Source: UBA2166 sp964463965 (lineage in GTDB: Bacteria; Nitrospirota; Nitrospiria; Nitrospirales; UBA2166). Taken from it: DNA of 64,000 nt. The notes under the pieces were generated by a model. It searched no databases. It saw nothing but the letters and a program-made list of their open reading frames with translations, and was not told where the DNA came from. The stretch covers positions 1 to 64,000 of the forward strand of contig CAYXED010000007.1 of assembly GCA_964463965.1 (NCBI GenBank). Reading direction: 5' to 3'. Positions 35,613 to 43,465 of this stretch are shown here, one piece after another. Position 1 is the stretch's first letter. Each line of letters starts with the position of its first letter. A program made the position numbers and the translations under genes.

Positions 35613-35861
35613 ATGTCAGCTGATATGACTGATGATACAAGTAGTCGTGTACGAAAGATTATTGTAGAACGCTTAGGGGTTGACGAGGATGATGTTACTC
35701 CAGAAGCAGCTTTTGTTGATGATCTTGGTGCTGACTCTTTGGATACAGTTGAATTAGTTATGGCGTTTGAAGAAGCTTTTGACGTTCAGATTCCCGATGA
35801 AGCTGCTGAAAAAATATTAACAGTCCAAAACGCAGTGGATTATATTAAGCAAAGACTATAA
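35613..35861 (+). CDS. acpP: Acyl carrier protein
   Basis: An 82-aa acidic protein carrying growing acyl chains. The phosphopantetheine serine is in DDLGADSLDTVELVM. Preceded by AAAGGAGGAG, one of the strongest ribosome sites in the window, fitting its high abundance. Lies between fabG and fabF as usual. Confidence 0.97.
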   Translation: MSADMTDDTSSRVRKIIVERLGVDEDDVTPEAAFVDDLGADSLDTVELVMAFEEAFDVQIPDEAAEKILTVQNAVDYIKQRL

Positions 35862-35892
35862 TGCCTCGTCAATAGTTTAATTTTTCAGTGAG

Positions 35893-35929
35893 CTTACCTG
35901 ATGTCTGATGCTAGGCGGGTGTCAGTAAG
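35893..35929 (+). other. Hairpin in the acpP-fabF gap
   Basis: CTTACCTGA at 35893-35901 pairs with TCAGTAAG at 35922-35929 (one bulged C). There is no T-run, so it looks like an RNA-processing or stability element that could set the acpP:fabF ratio rather than a terminator. Confidence 0.35.
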
Positions 35930-35948
35930 GTTAAGGTGAGGCTATAGG

Positions 35949-37226
35949 ATGAGCACCCTGCAAGACATGTTGGATTCAAATATTCAACCTAAACGTAGAG
36001 TTGTAGTTACAGGAATTGGTCTTGTTACACCTCTTGGCATAGGTCTTGAAGAAAACTGGCAAGCACTCTGTAAGGGAAAATCTGGTGTAAGAAAAATTAC
36101 TAGGTTTGATGCTACGGAATTTCCATCGCAAATTGCAGCTGAAGTTCCTGATTTTGTTCCTACCGACTATGTTGATAAAAAAGATGTTAAAAAAATGGAT
36201 ACCTTTATTCAATATGCTATTGCAGCAAGTCGTATGGCAATTGCTGATGCCAATTTTTCAATTTCAGACCAGAATGCGCATCGTGTTGGCGTTGTGATTG
36301 GATCAGGTATTGGTGGAATTCAAGGGATAGAACAAACAGCACTCTTGCTACAAGAAAAAGGCCCCACCCGTGTCACACCGTTTTTTATTCCTATGGTCAT
36401 CATAAATATGGCATCAGGGTTTGTTTCTATTCTTTTGGGAGCAAAGGGGCCTAATTCTGGTACGGTTACAGCGTGTGCAACTGGAACTCATAGTATTGGA
36501 GACGCCTACCGCATGATCCAATATGATCGAGCAGATGCTATCATTGCTGGCGGAACCGAAGCCGCAGTTACTCCACTAACTCTCGCAGGGTTTGCTGCTG
36601 CCAAGGCTCTTTCAAAGCGAAATCATGATCCGGAAGCCGCCAGTCGACCTTTTGATAGAGATCGAGATGGATTTGTTGTTGGTGAAGGGGGTGGGGTCCT
36701 ATTTCTTGAAGAAAGGGATCATGCGATTAAGCGCAATGCGCGAATTTATGCAGAACTTGTCGGTTATGGTATGACAGCTGATGCCTATCATATTACAGCT
36801 CCTCCAAGTGATGCAGATGGAGCTGTGCGATGTATGGAGTTGACACTTAAGGATGCTGCTTTGTCTGCTCCTGATGTTGGGTATATCAATGCTCATGCAA
36901 CTTCTACAATGGCGGATGGGCTTGAGGCACTTGCAATTCGAAAAGTATTTGGTGAGTTATCCTCCCAGATCCCCGTAAGTTCAACAAAATCAATGACCGG
37001 CCACCTTCTTGGAGCTGCAGGAGGAGTTGAGGCCGCATTTGCTATCTTGGCAATTAACAGAGAAGTCTTGCCACCAACCATTAACCTTGATAATCCTGAA
37101 GACAATATTCAACTAAATCATGTTCATACTGCCGGTAAAGTCTCGAAAATTGATGCAGTGCTCTCAAATTCGTTTGGTTTTGGAGGCACGAATGGGTCTT
37201 TGCTATTTAAGCGGCATGAGCTCTAG
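35949..37226 (+). CDS. fabF: 3-oxoacyl-ACP synthase II (KAS II)
   Basis: A 425-aa condensing enzyme elongating acyl-ACP with malonyl-ACP. VVVTGIGLVTPLG at the N-terminus, the active-site Cys in TVTACATGTHSIGDAYRMI, then the histidines in NAHATST and TGHLLGAAG, and the C-terminal NSFGFGGTNGSL. The first 15 residues are an extra extension compared with E. coli. The last 11 bases overlap rnc. Confidence 0.96.
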   Translation: MSTLQDMLDSNIQPKRRVVVTGIGLVTPLGIGLEENWQALCKGKSGVRKITRFDATEFPSQIAAEVPDFVPTDYVDKKDVKKMDTFIQYAIAASRMAIADANFSISDQNAHRVGVVIGSGIGGIQGIEQTALLLQEKGPTRVTPFFIPMVIINMASGFVSILLGAKGPNSGTVTACATGTHSIGDAYRMIQYDRADAIIAGGTEAAVTPLTLAGFAAAKALSKRNHDPEAASRPFDRDRDGFVVGEGGGVLFLEERDHAIKRNARIYAELVGYGMTADAYHITAPPSDADGAVRCMELTLKDAALSAPDVGYINAHATSTMADGLEALAIRKVFGELSSQIPVSSTKSMTGHLLGAAGGVEAAFAILAINREVLPPTINLDNPEDNIQLNHVHTAGKVSKIDAVLSNSFGFGGTNGSLLFKRHEL

Positions 37227-37944
37227 TATAAAATTTTCACAGATGCTTCATCGTGAACTCTCGAGCTTGCAATCAGAGCTATCATATTCTTTCAAAAATG
37301 AGGGATTTCTTCGACAAGCTCTTACCCATGCATCTTCAGTAAATGAAAAAGCCCCATTATTTTCTCATAATGAAAGGCTTGAGTTTTTTGGAGACTCTGC
37401 TTTAGGTTTTGTTATTACCAAATATCTTTTTAACCGATTCCCAGATGCTACAGAGGGGGATCTTTCAAAAATGAAGGCATCTCTGGTGAGCAAACCAACG
37501 CTTTTTCGAGTAGCAAAAAAAATATCATTGGGCTCATTTATTATTCTTGGAAGAGGGGAAGATCTAAATGGAGGAAGAGAAAAGCCGTCTCTTCTTGCTG
37601 ATACTTTGGAGGCACTTATTGCTGCTGTATATTTTGATGGGGATTTTGAGTCTATGCAACGTGTAGTATTGGCTCTTTATAGCGAGGAGCTAAACCTGCT
37701 TGATTGTGGCCTTGAATCTGAAGACTATAAAAGTCAGTTGCAGGTATTCTGTCAGAAAAAATTTTCTTTAATCCCCACCTATCACCTTCGAGATTTATCT
37801 GGTCCTGATCACCGTTTAAAGTTTGAAGTTGAAGTATATCTTAAAGAGAAAAGAAGGGGGGTCGGGGTTGGGATGACAAAGAAGGAAGCTGAACGGCAAG
37901 CCGCAAAAGAAGCGCTAGAGCATCTTCGTAGAGAAAAAATATAG
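37216..37944 (+). CDS. rnc: Ribonuclease III
   Basis: A 242-aa double-strand-specific endoribonuclease for rRNA and mRNA processing. The signature HNERLEFFGDSALGFV, the second acidic site in LADTLEALIAAVYFDGD and a C-terminal dsRNA-binding domain (about 165-240) ending in KKEAERQAAKEAL are present. ATG 37216 overlaps the end of fabF; ATG 37243 is an alternative. rnc after fabF is a common order. Confidence 0.94.
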   Translation: MSSSIKFSQMLHRELSSLQSELSYSFKNEGFLRQALTHASSVNEKAPLFSHNERLEFFGDSALGFVITKYLFNRFPDATEGDLSKMKASLVSKPTLFRVAKKISLGSFIILGRGEDLNGGREKPSLLADTLEALIAAVYFDGDFESMQRVVLALYSEELNLLDCGLESEDYKSQLQVFCQKKFSLIPTYHLRDLSGPDHRLKFEVEVYLKEKRRGVGVGMTKKEAERQAAKEALEHLRREKI

Positions 37945-37965
37945 CCGAAGCTGGGAGGGTTTGAC

Positions 37966-38526
37966 ATGTTTTTTCGTTTCCTAGGCATGAGTGCTGGCGC
38001 ATTTATTGTTTTTGGTATTATCAGTTTTGCTGAGGTGCATGCAGATACTGACGTGCCTCGAGCCATAATTGATACAAAGTTTGGCTCAATTGAGCTGACT
38101 TTTTTTCCAAATAAAGCACCCAAGCATGTTGAAAATTTTTTGAAGTTATCTCGAGAAGGATTCTATGATGGGACTATCTTTCATCGCATAATCCCTGGGT
38201 TTATGATTCAAGGAGGTGATCCAAATACGAAGGGTGATGATGTAGCTAGTTATGGATTAGGTGGTCCAGGCTATAATTTAAAAGAAGAATTTAACAATCG
38301 TCCCCATGGAAGAGGCATTTTGTCTATGGCTCGCGGAGGTGATCCAAATAGTGCTGGATCTCAGTTTTTCATTGTGGTTTCCCCTTCAAGTTTTCTAAAT
38401 GGTAAGTATACGGTATTTGGGAAAGTTGTTAAGGGTATGGACGTAGTTGATTTAATTGTTTCTCAAGAGAGAAACTCTCGAGATTTACCAAACGAACGCA
38501 TTGAGATGACGGTGACGATTCGTTAA
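37966..38526 (+). CDS. Periplasmic cyclophilin-type peptidyl-prolyl isomerase
   Basis: A 186-aa PPIase with a signal peptide (cut near HADT, about residue 28). The cyclophilin core is clear: FHRIIPGFMIQGGDP, the catalytic Arg and Phe region and SQFFIV. It would help fold exported proteins in the periplasm. It starts 21 bases after rnc and could share its transcript. Short, single-domain form. Confidence 0.93.
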   Translation: MFFRFLGMSAGAFIVFGIISFAEVHADTDVPRAIIDTKFGSIELTFFPNKAPKHVENFLKLSREGFYDGTIFHRIIPGFMIQGGDPNTKGDDVASYGLGGPGYNLKEEFNNRPHGRGILSMARGGDPNSAGSQFFIVVSPSSFLNGKYTVFGKVVKGMDVVDLIVSQERNSRDLPNERIEMTVTIR

Positions 38527-38546
38527 TAGTCTTTTGTAGTTGTTTT

Positions 38547-39716
38547 TTATTGCAATGGAAGAGATGGTGTAAGCAATTGCTGTAAGGTTTCCAGTGGAAT
38601 TGCTTCGGCACGATGATTATCACGACCAATGACAGTTGTGGCGAGAGTGAGGGCATTAAAAATTGCCTCTTCTGTAGCCTCGACCACGGCAGAAAAAAGA
38701 GGGTTTAAGTGAGTATCAGAAATAATGGTCATGGAATAAGTGGGCTTATCAGGGTAGTGTGGGATGATATTTCCTGTTGAAAATGAAAGGACAAAGTCCC
38801 CACTACCGTGGCGCCCAATCGTCCCGGTTCTAGCCAATCCTAACGTTGCCCGTTTTGAAACTCGTTTTAGTTGGCGACTTGTTAGAGGCGCATCAGTAGC
38901 AACAATGATGATAATAGAACCTTCTCGTGTTTGAGGTAGACTATTAACCTTTGAAAAGTGATGTCCAATACGTTTTCCACGAATGGTAAGTTGAGTTCGG
39001 CGCCCATGATTCGCGTTTACGAGTACTCCTACAGTATATCCACCGTCTTTAGTTGATAATAGGCGTGAGGATGTACCAATTCCACCTTTAAAACCGTAAC
39101 TTCGCATACCCGTACCCGCCCCAACTGATCCTTGTTCTACAATTCCAGATTTTGCAATTGCTAAGGCATGCTCGACATGTTTTTCAGTGACATGGCGGCC
39201 TTGAGCGTCATTTAGATAGCTGTCATCACATTCTGCAACCACAGGTGTCAGAGTGTCGTCTGTAATGCCAATCTTGGGATATTGTTTGATCATCCAATTG
39301 ATTATACCGTTAGCAACAATTGGAGCATTTAGCGTATTTGTTAACGCTATTGGATACTCAAGAAATCCAGCTTCTTCAATCCATGATAAGCCGGTCATCT
39401 CGCCAGTACCATTAAAAACAAATCCTGCCGCAGGGACTTTCTTGTTCCAAATATCTTCTCTAGGGATAATCACAGTCACGCCCGTTCGGACGGGGCCCTT
39501 TCCTGGTACGAGAGACCCGTGCCCTTCGTGGATAGTGGTGTGGCCTACCAGGACACCTGGCACATCTGTTATAGCGTTAAATTTTCCAGGAGAAAGTGTG
39601 CCTATGAAGACTCCAATGTCCCGAAGAGTATGACGGGGCTCTATTCCTGCCTGCGCGTAGATCGTAATACAGGAGAGAATAACTGTTGTAAAAACCAGTG
39701 TTTTGGGGTAGCTCAA
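38547..39716 (-). CDS. Secreted P1/DmpA-family aminopeptidase (S58)
   Basis: A 389-aa hydrolase of the DmpA/L-aminopeptidase D-esterase family with a signal peptide ending in the IYAQAG region. Family hallmarks are ITDVPGVLVGHTT, GFVFNGTGEMTGLSWIEE, GSVGAGTGM and KGGIGTSSRLL. The family self-cleaves before a serine or threonine nucleophile in the GTSS segment, yielding alpha and beta chains. It releases N-terminal residues from small peptides or D-amides. Convergent with the cyclophilin gene (20 bases apart) and 23 bases downstream of rplT on the same strand. Confidence 0.87.
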   Translation of the reverse strand: MSYPKTLVFTTVILSCITIYAQAGIEPRHTLRDIGVFIGTLSPGKFNAITDVPGVLVGHTTIHEGHGSLVPGKGPVRTGVTVIIPREDIWNKKVPAAGFVFNGTGEMTGLSWIEEAGFLEYPIALTNTLNAPIVANGIINWMIKQYPKIGITDDTLTPVVAECDDSYLNDAQGRHVTEKHVEHALAIAKSGIVEQGSVGAGTGMRSYGFKGGIGTSSRLLSTKDGGYTVGVLVNANHGRRTQLTIRGKRIGHHFSKVNSLPQTREGSIIIIVATDAPLTSRQLKRVSKRATLGLARTGTIGRHGSGDFVLSFSTGNIIPHYPDKPTYSMTIISDTHLNPLFSAVVEATEEAIFNALTLATTVIGRDNHRAEAIPLETLQQLLTPSLPLQ

Positions 39717-39739
39717 CGGAGAAAAGCTCGTCTCGCTGC

Positions 39740-40108
39740 TTAGTTCGACGCTGGTGCTGGAGCAGCTTTCATGGAGTTTATCAATTGCGCAAAAGCTTCT
39801 GCGTCATTCATTGCCATATCAGCAAGGACTTTCCTGTTAAGTGTTAGGTTTGCAGTTTTAAGTTGCGATATAAGCTCGCTATAAGTTAATCCATGAGCCC
39901 GTGTTGCAGCGTTAATACGTGCAATCCACAAACGACGAAAAGTCCTCTTTTTTACTTTTCGCCCTCGGTACGCAAACCTGAGTGCTCTATCAACTGCTTC
40001 GGTTGCTTGACGGTAGAGGCGGCTTCGGCTTCCAAAATAGCCTTTCGCCAATTTAAGACGTTTTTTTCTACGTAAATGTGTTTTTGGACCCCCTTTTGCC
40101 CTAGGCAT
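39740..40108 (-). CDS. rplT: 50S ribosomal protein L20
   Basis: A 122-aa early-assembly 50S protein. N-terminal basic arm HLRRKKRLKLAKGYFGSRS and the globular LWIARINAATRAHGLTYS are diagnostic. Last of the thrS-infC-rpmI-rplT run; in E. coli L20 represses this operon, but I did not find the repressor-binding pseudoknot. pheST do not follow here. Confidence 0.96.
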   Translation of the reverse strand: MPRAKGGPKTHLRRKKRLKLAKGYFGSRSRLYRQATEAVDRALRFAYRGRKVKKRTFRRLWIARINAATRAHGLTYSELISQLKTANLTLNRKVLADMAMNDAEAFAQLINSMKAAPAPASN

Positions 40109-40159
40109 TGTATAACTCCTTATAATTCTTAGTTAAGTGATTGCGTGAAATATTTGTAA

Positions 40160-40363
40160 CTATTGATGTGGCAACAAGCGTCCCATCATTCTGTTAACGC
40201 TAGAGTCAACCGCTGCTGGCCCTTTAAGATTTCGTTTTTGGTCACGAGACTTTGTAGTTAGAATATGACGAAGTGATGCTTTTCGCCGTATATATTTCCC
40301 TGATGCGGTAACTTTAACGCGTTTTGCAGTGCCACGATGTGTTTTTAGTTTAAATCCAGCCAT
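40160..40363 (-). CDS. rpmI: 50S ribosomal protein L35
   Basis: A 67-aa L35 protein with the basic core KLKTHRGTAKRVKVTASGKY and RKASLRHILTTK. Lies between infC and rplT as in nearly all bacteria. Confidence 0.96.
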   Translation of the reverse strand: MAGFKLKTHRGTAKRVKVTASGKYIRRKASLRHILTTKSRDQKRNLKGPAAVDSSVNRMMGRLLPHQ

Positions 40364-40380
40364 TATTCTTCCTCATAGGG

Positions 40381-40893
40381 TTACGATGTTTTTGGTGACA
40401 AGAGCATTACCATAAATCGACCTTCGATTCGATAGGGTTGCTCCACTTGTCCATGATCAGCCGTGCCTTCTACAACCTTTTCCATTAGGAGTTTTCCTCG
40501 GTCCGCATGTTCCATTTCACGTCCCCTAAATACAAGAATAACCTTTGTTTTATGGCCATGAGCTAGAAATGAATTTATATGTTTAATTTTTGTTTCTAGG
40601 TCATGTATGCCAGTTCTAAGACGTATCTTGGCCTCTTTTACCTGAGTGGACTTTTGGTTCGAGCGGCTCGCATGTTGTTTTTTGTTTGCTTCATACTTGT
40701 ACTTGCCATAATCCATAATTCGGCAAACGGGAGGCTGAGCTTGAGGTGCGACCTCTACCAAATCATACCCAGTCTCAAATGCTTGTCGAATTGCCTCGGA
40801 AGTTTGAAGGATTCCCAGTTGTTCACCTTCTGATCCTATAACGCGAACCTCAGGCGTCCGGATACGTTGATTAACACGAAGTTTCTGAACGAT
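40381..40893 (-). CDS. infC: Translation initiation factor IF-3, ATC start codon
   Basis: A 170-aa factor that proofreads the start codon and keeps subunits apart. From the start the protein reads VQKLRVNQRIRTPEVRVIG, the normal IF3 N-domain, then PPVCRIMDYGKYKYE and the C-domain KIRLRTGIHDLETKIKHI. The first ATG (at 40761) would remove most of the N-domain. The true start is an ATC (complement 40891-40893) with AAGGAGG six bases upstream. Near-cognate starts (AUU, AUC) for infC are established in other bacteria, where IF3 rejects them and represses its own synthesis; the same autoregulation is inferred here. Confidence 0.93.
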   Translation of the reverse strand: MVQKLRVNQRIRTPEVRVIGSEGEQLGILQTSEAIRQAFETGYDLVEVAPQAQPPVCRIMDYGKYKYEANKKQHASRSNQKSTQVKEAKIRLRTGIHDLETKIKHINSFLAHGHKTKVILVFRGREMEHADRGKLLMEKVVEGTADHGQVEQPYRIEGRFMVMLLSPKTS

Positions 40894-40915
40894 AAAGCAC
40901 CTCCTTGGGTTATTG

Positions 40916-42859
40916 CTATGTTGATTCTGGCGTCATGGATGCCAAAGGCTTTTCCAGGGCCTCTTCCTGTAGCATATCAATAAATTGACTCAGAGTCATT
41001 GATCCTATGGGACCTTCTTTTCTTTTGCGAATGGAGATTGTGTCTGCTTCTACCTCTCGGTCTCCAATGATAAGCATATATGGTATTTTCGAAGTTTGGG
41101 CTTCCCTTATCTTGAGGTTCATTTTTTCTGACCGTGAGTCAAGTTCAGCTCTAAAGCCATGTTCACGTAGCTGCGTAAGAAGTGTAGTGGCATAGGGGAC
41201 TTGGGTATCTCCAAGGGTGAGAATTCTCACTTGAATTGGCGCCAGCCATGTGGGGAAAGCACCAGCAAAGTGTTCAACTAGAATTCCCATGAATCGCTCA
41301 ATGGAACCTAGTACTGCTCTGTGAATCATGATTGGTTGATGGGATTTGCCATCAGAACCGGTGTATGACAAGCCAAAGCGATGTGGGAGGTTAAAGTCTA
41401 ATTGAATTGTTGAACATTGCCACGCTCTTCCCAAGACATCTCGTATTTTAATATCAATTTTTGGTCCATAAAAAACGCCCTCTCCAGGGTCAGTAGTATA
41501 CGAGACATTAAGGTTTTGCAAGGCAGACTCTAGGGATGTAGTAGCATGTTCCCAGTCTTTATCAGACCCCACAGCATGTTCTGGGCGAGTAGAGAGATAA
41601 GTCTCAAATTTGTCAAAACCAAAACGCTGCAATGTTGAAAATGTAAACTCTATAATATTACTTACTTCGGTAGCTAATTGATCTGGGCGGCAAAAAATGT
41701 GTGCGTCGTCTTGTGTAAAGCCACGCACTCTGAGGAGCCCATGGAGAACCCCAGAGCGTTCATGCCGATAAACGGTGCCAAGTTCTGCCCATCGTAGTGG
41801 TAGATCGCGATAACTTCTTAGGCGCGATTTATATATTACGATGTGAAATGGGCAGTTCATCGGTTTTAGTTGATAAGGATTGCCTTCGATTTGCATTGCC
41901 GTAAACATGTTTTCTTGATAAAAATCCAAGTGCCCACTTTGTTTCCATAGGTCCAGTCTCGCAACATGTGGGGAGTAAACGAGCTCGTAACCACGTGTAA
42001 TATGTTGTTCTCGCCAAAAGGTCTCAATTAGGTGCCTAACCATCGCTCCTTTCGGATGCCATAAAATTAGTCCTGGTCCTGTTTCATCACTAACAGAAAA
42101 CAGTTCAAGTTCTTTCCCAATTTTTCGATGGTCCCGACGTTTTGCTTCTTCTAAGAGATGCAGGTGCGTGTCAAGTTCTTTTTTCGTTGGAAAGGAAATT
42201 CCATATATGCGCTGAAGCATGACATTGTGTTCGTCACCACGCCAATAGGCTCCTGCACCTGATAAAACCTTAAATGCGCCGATCATTCCGGTTGAAGGTA
42301 CATGTGGGCCCCGGCAAAGATCAACAAAGTTTCCTTGACGGTACATTGATATTGATTCATCAGGGATGCTTTCAATAATTTCAACTTTGTATGATTCGCC
42401 GCGATCTTTAAAGAAGGGAATAGCATCCTTATTCGAAGATTCCATGCGTTCGAGTGGGTAATTTGCTTGCATGATAGAATGAACTTCTTCTTCAATTTTT
42501 TCTAAGTCATCAGGGGTAAATGGGCGTTCAAACCCAAAGTCATAGTAAAAGCCAGCATCAATTGGAGGGCCAATAGCTAGTTTTGCGCTTGGGAAGACTG
42601 TTTTTACAGCCTGCGCGAGAATGTGAGCGCTTGTATGCCAATAAACGTCTTTTCCCATCGGAGTGTCGAAAGTTAGAGGGGTTATTGCAACATCTGTTGT
42701 TAATGTAGTAGAGAGGTCAACAACAACGCCATTAATATCTGCTGCTAAAAGCGCACGGTTTCCGGAGTGTGGGTAGTCTTTTAAAGCCTCAGAAACGGTA
42801 GTTCCCTGCTCGTAAGAACGTTCAGAATTATCTGGATAAGTTACTTTAATCATGACCAT
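40916..42859 (-). CDS. thrS: Threonyl-tRNA synthetase
   Basis: A 647-aa class II synthetase: TGS domain (about 1-64), editing domain (about 65-240, with HTSAHILAQAV), catalytic core (about 245-540) and anticodon domain. Zinc and active-site motifs include MNCPFHIVIYKSR, RHERSGVLHGLLRVRGFTQDD and the motif 3 region HRAVLGSIERFMGILVEH. It starts 36 bases downstream of tRNA-Val on the same strand and leads infC-rpmI-rplT. Confidence 0.97.
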   Translation of the reverse strand: MVMIKVTYPDNSERSYEQGTTVSEALKDYPHSGNRALLAADINGVVVDLSTTLTTDVAITPLTFDTPMGKDVYWHTSAHILAQAVKTVFPSAKLAIGPPIDAGFYYDFGFERPFTPDDLEKIEEEVHSIMQANYPLERMESSNKDAIPFFKDRGESYKVEIIESIPDESISMYRQGNFVDLCRGPHVPSTGMIGAFKVLSGAGAYWRGDEHNVMLQRIYGISFPTKKELDTHLHLLEEAKRRDHRKIGKELELFSVSDETGPGLILWHPKGAMVRHLIETFWREQHITRGYELVYSPHVARLDLWKQSGHLDFYQENMFTAMQIEGNPYQLKPMNCPFHIVIYKSRLRSYRDLPLRWAELGTVYRHERSGVLHGLLRVRGFTQDDAHIFCRPDQLATEVSNIIEFTFSTLQRFGFDKFETYLSTRPEHAVGSDKDWEHATTSLESALQNLNVSYTTDPGEGVFYGPKIDIKIRDVLGRAWQCSTIQLDFNLPHRFGLSYTGSDGKSHQPIMIHRAVLGSIERFMGILVEHFAGAFPTWLAPIQVRILTLGDTQVPYATTLLTQLREHGFRAELDSRSEKMNLKIREAQTSKIPYMLIIGDREVEADTISIRKRKEGPIGSMTLSQFIDMLQEEALEKPLASMTPEST

Positions 42860-42895
42860 AAGTTGGGTTAGATGGGTGAGTTGCTGGAGTGACAG

Positions 42896-42970
42896 TGGTA
42901 GGCGCGGGCGGTTTTGAACCGCCGACCTCTACCGTGTCAAGGTAGCGCTCTCCCCCTGAGCTACGCGCCT
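42896..42970 (-). tRNA. tRNA-Val (GAC)
   Basis: A 75-nt cloverleaf with encoded CCA. Seven acceptor pairs (AGGCGCG/CGCGCCT), anticodon loop TTGACAC on the stem CTACC/GGTAG, T-loop TTCAAAA on GGCGG/CCGCC. The anticodon GAC reads GUC and GUU. It lies just upstream of thrS and may be cotranscribed with it. Confidence 0.95.
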
Positions 42971-43113
42971 AAACCATTATGCTGTCGAGAAGAGCGATTC
43001 AAAATATTGAGTAGACATATCGTAAAAAATCTCGGTGAAATATAGCAGTCTGGCACTCAAGGGTCAAGGAAATTTGGGCTTTGAAGGGGGAGTATAGGAA
43101 AGGGTTTTCATTT

Positions 43114-43137
43114 AAAAATCGTTGTATTACGATTTTT
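43114..43137 (-). terminator. Possible (bidirectional) terminator at the end of fis
   Basis: AAAAATCG (43114-43121) and CGATTTTT (43130-43137) form a perfect 8-bp hairpin with A- and T-runs on both sides, and the fis stop codon lies in its loop. The stem is AT-rich, so termination may be weak. Confidence 0.4.
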
Positions 43138-43417
43138 TTCGAATCGGCATGTCAATTGTTTTTGGGCGGTTGATTTTGAGGTCATGGATTTTTTTCCGAA
43201 GAGTATTTCGGTTAATTCCAAGAGTTTGTGCGGCCTGTACCTGATTCCAGTTCATCTCGATTAGGATTTGCGTAATTAGAGGGCGCTCTACCGCTCGAAT
43301 TACTAATGGATGAAGATTCTTTGCATCACTTCTCGTCATGCGGATAGCAAAGTCGCGTACTTTATTGCCGAGTGATTCCTCGAGCGCGTGGCTATGTTTT
43401 GGTTTTCTCGGAGACAC
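43127..43417 (-). CDS. Fis-family DNA-binding protein
   Basis: A 96-aa protein whose C-terminal half (about 45-88) is a Fis-type helix-turn-helix: ITQILIEMNWNQVQAAQTLG followed by INRNTLRKKI. The N-terminal 40 residues are polar and unlike E. coli Fis. The same helix-turn-helix occurs at the end of NtrC-type activators, but no AAA domain is encoded, so it is a stand-alone nucleoid or regulatory protein. Basic tail (RKKS). Confidence 0.88.
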   Translation of the reverse strand: MSPRKPKHSHALEESLGNKVRDFAIRMTRSDAKNLHPLVIRAVERPLITQILIEMNWNQVQAAQTLGINRNTLRKKIHDLKINRPKTIDMPIRKKS

Positions 43418-43465
43418 AAGCGCATACTCCTTTCATCTCTTAAAAATGTCAAGAGGGAAAATTGT

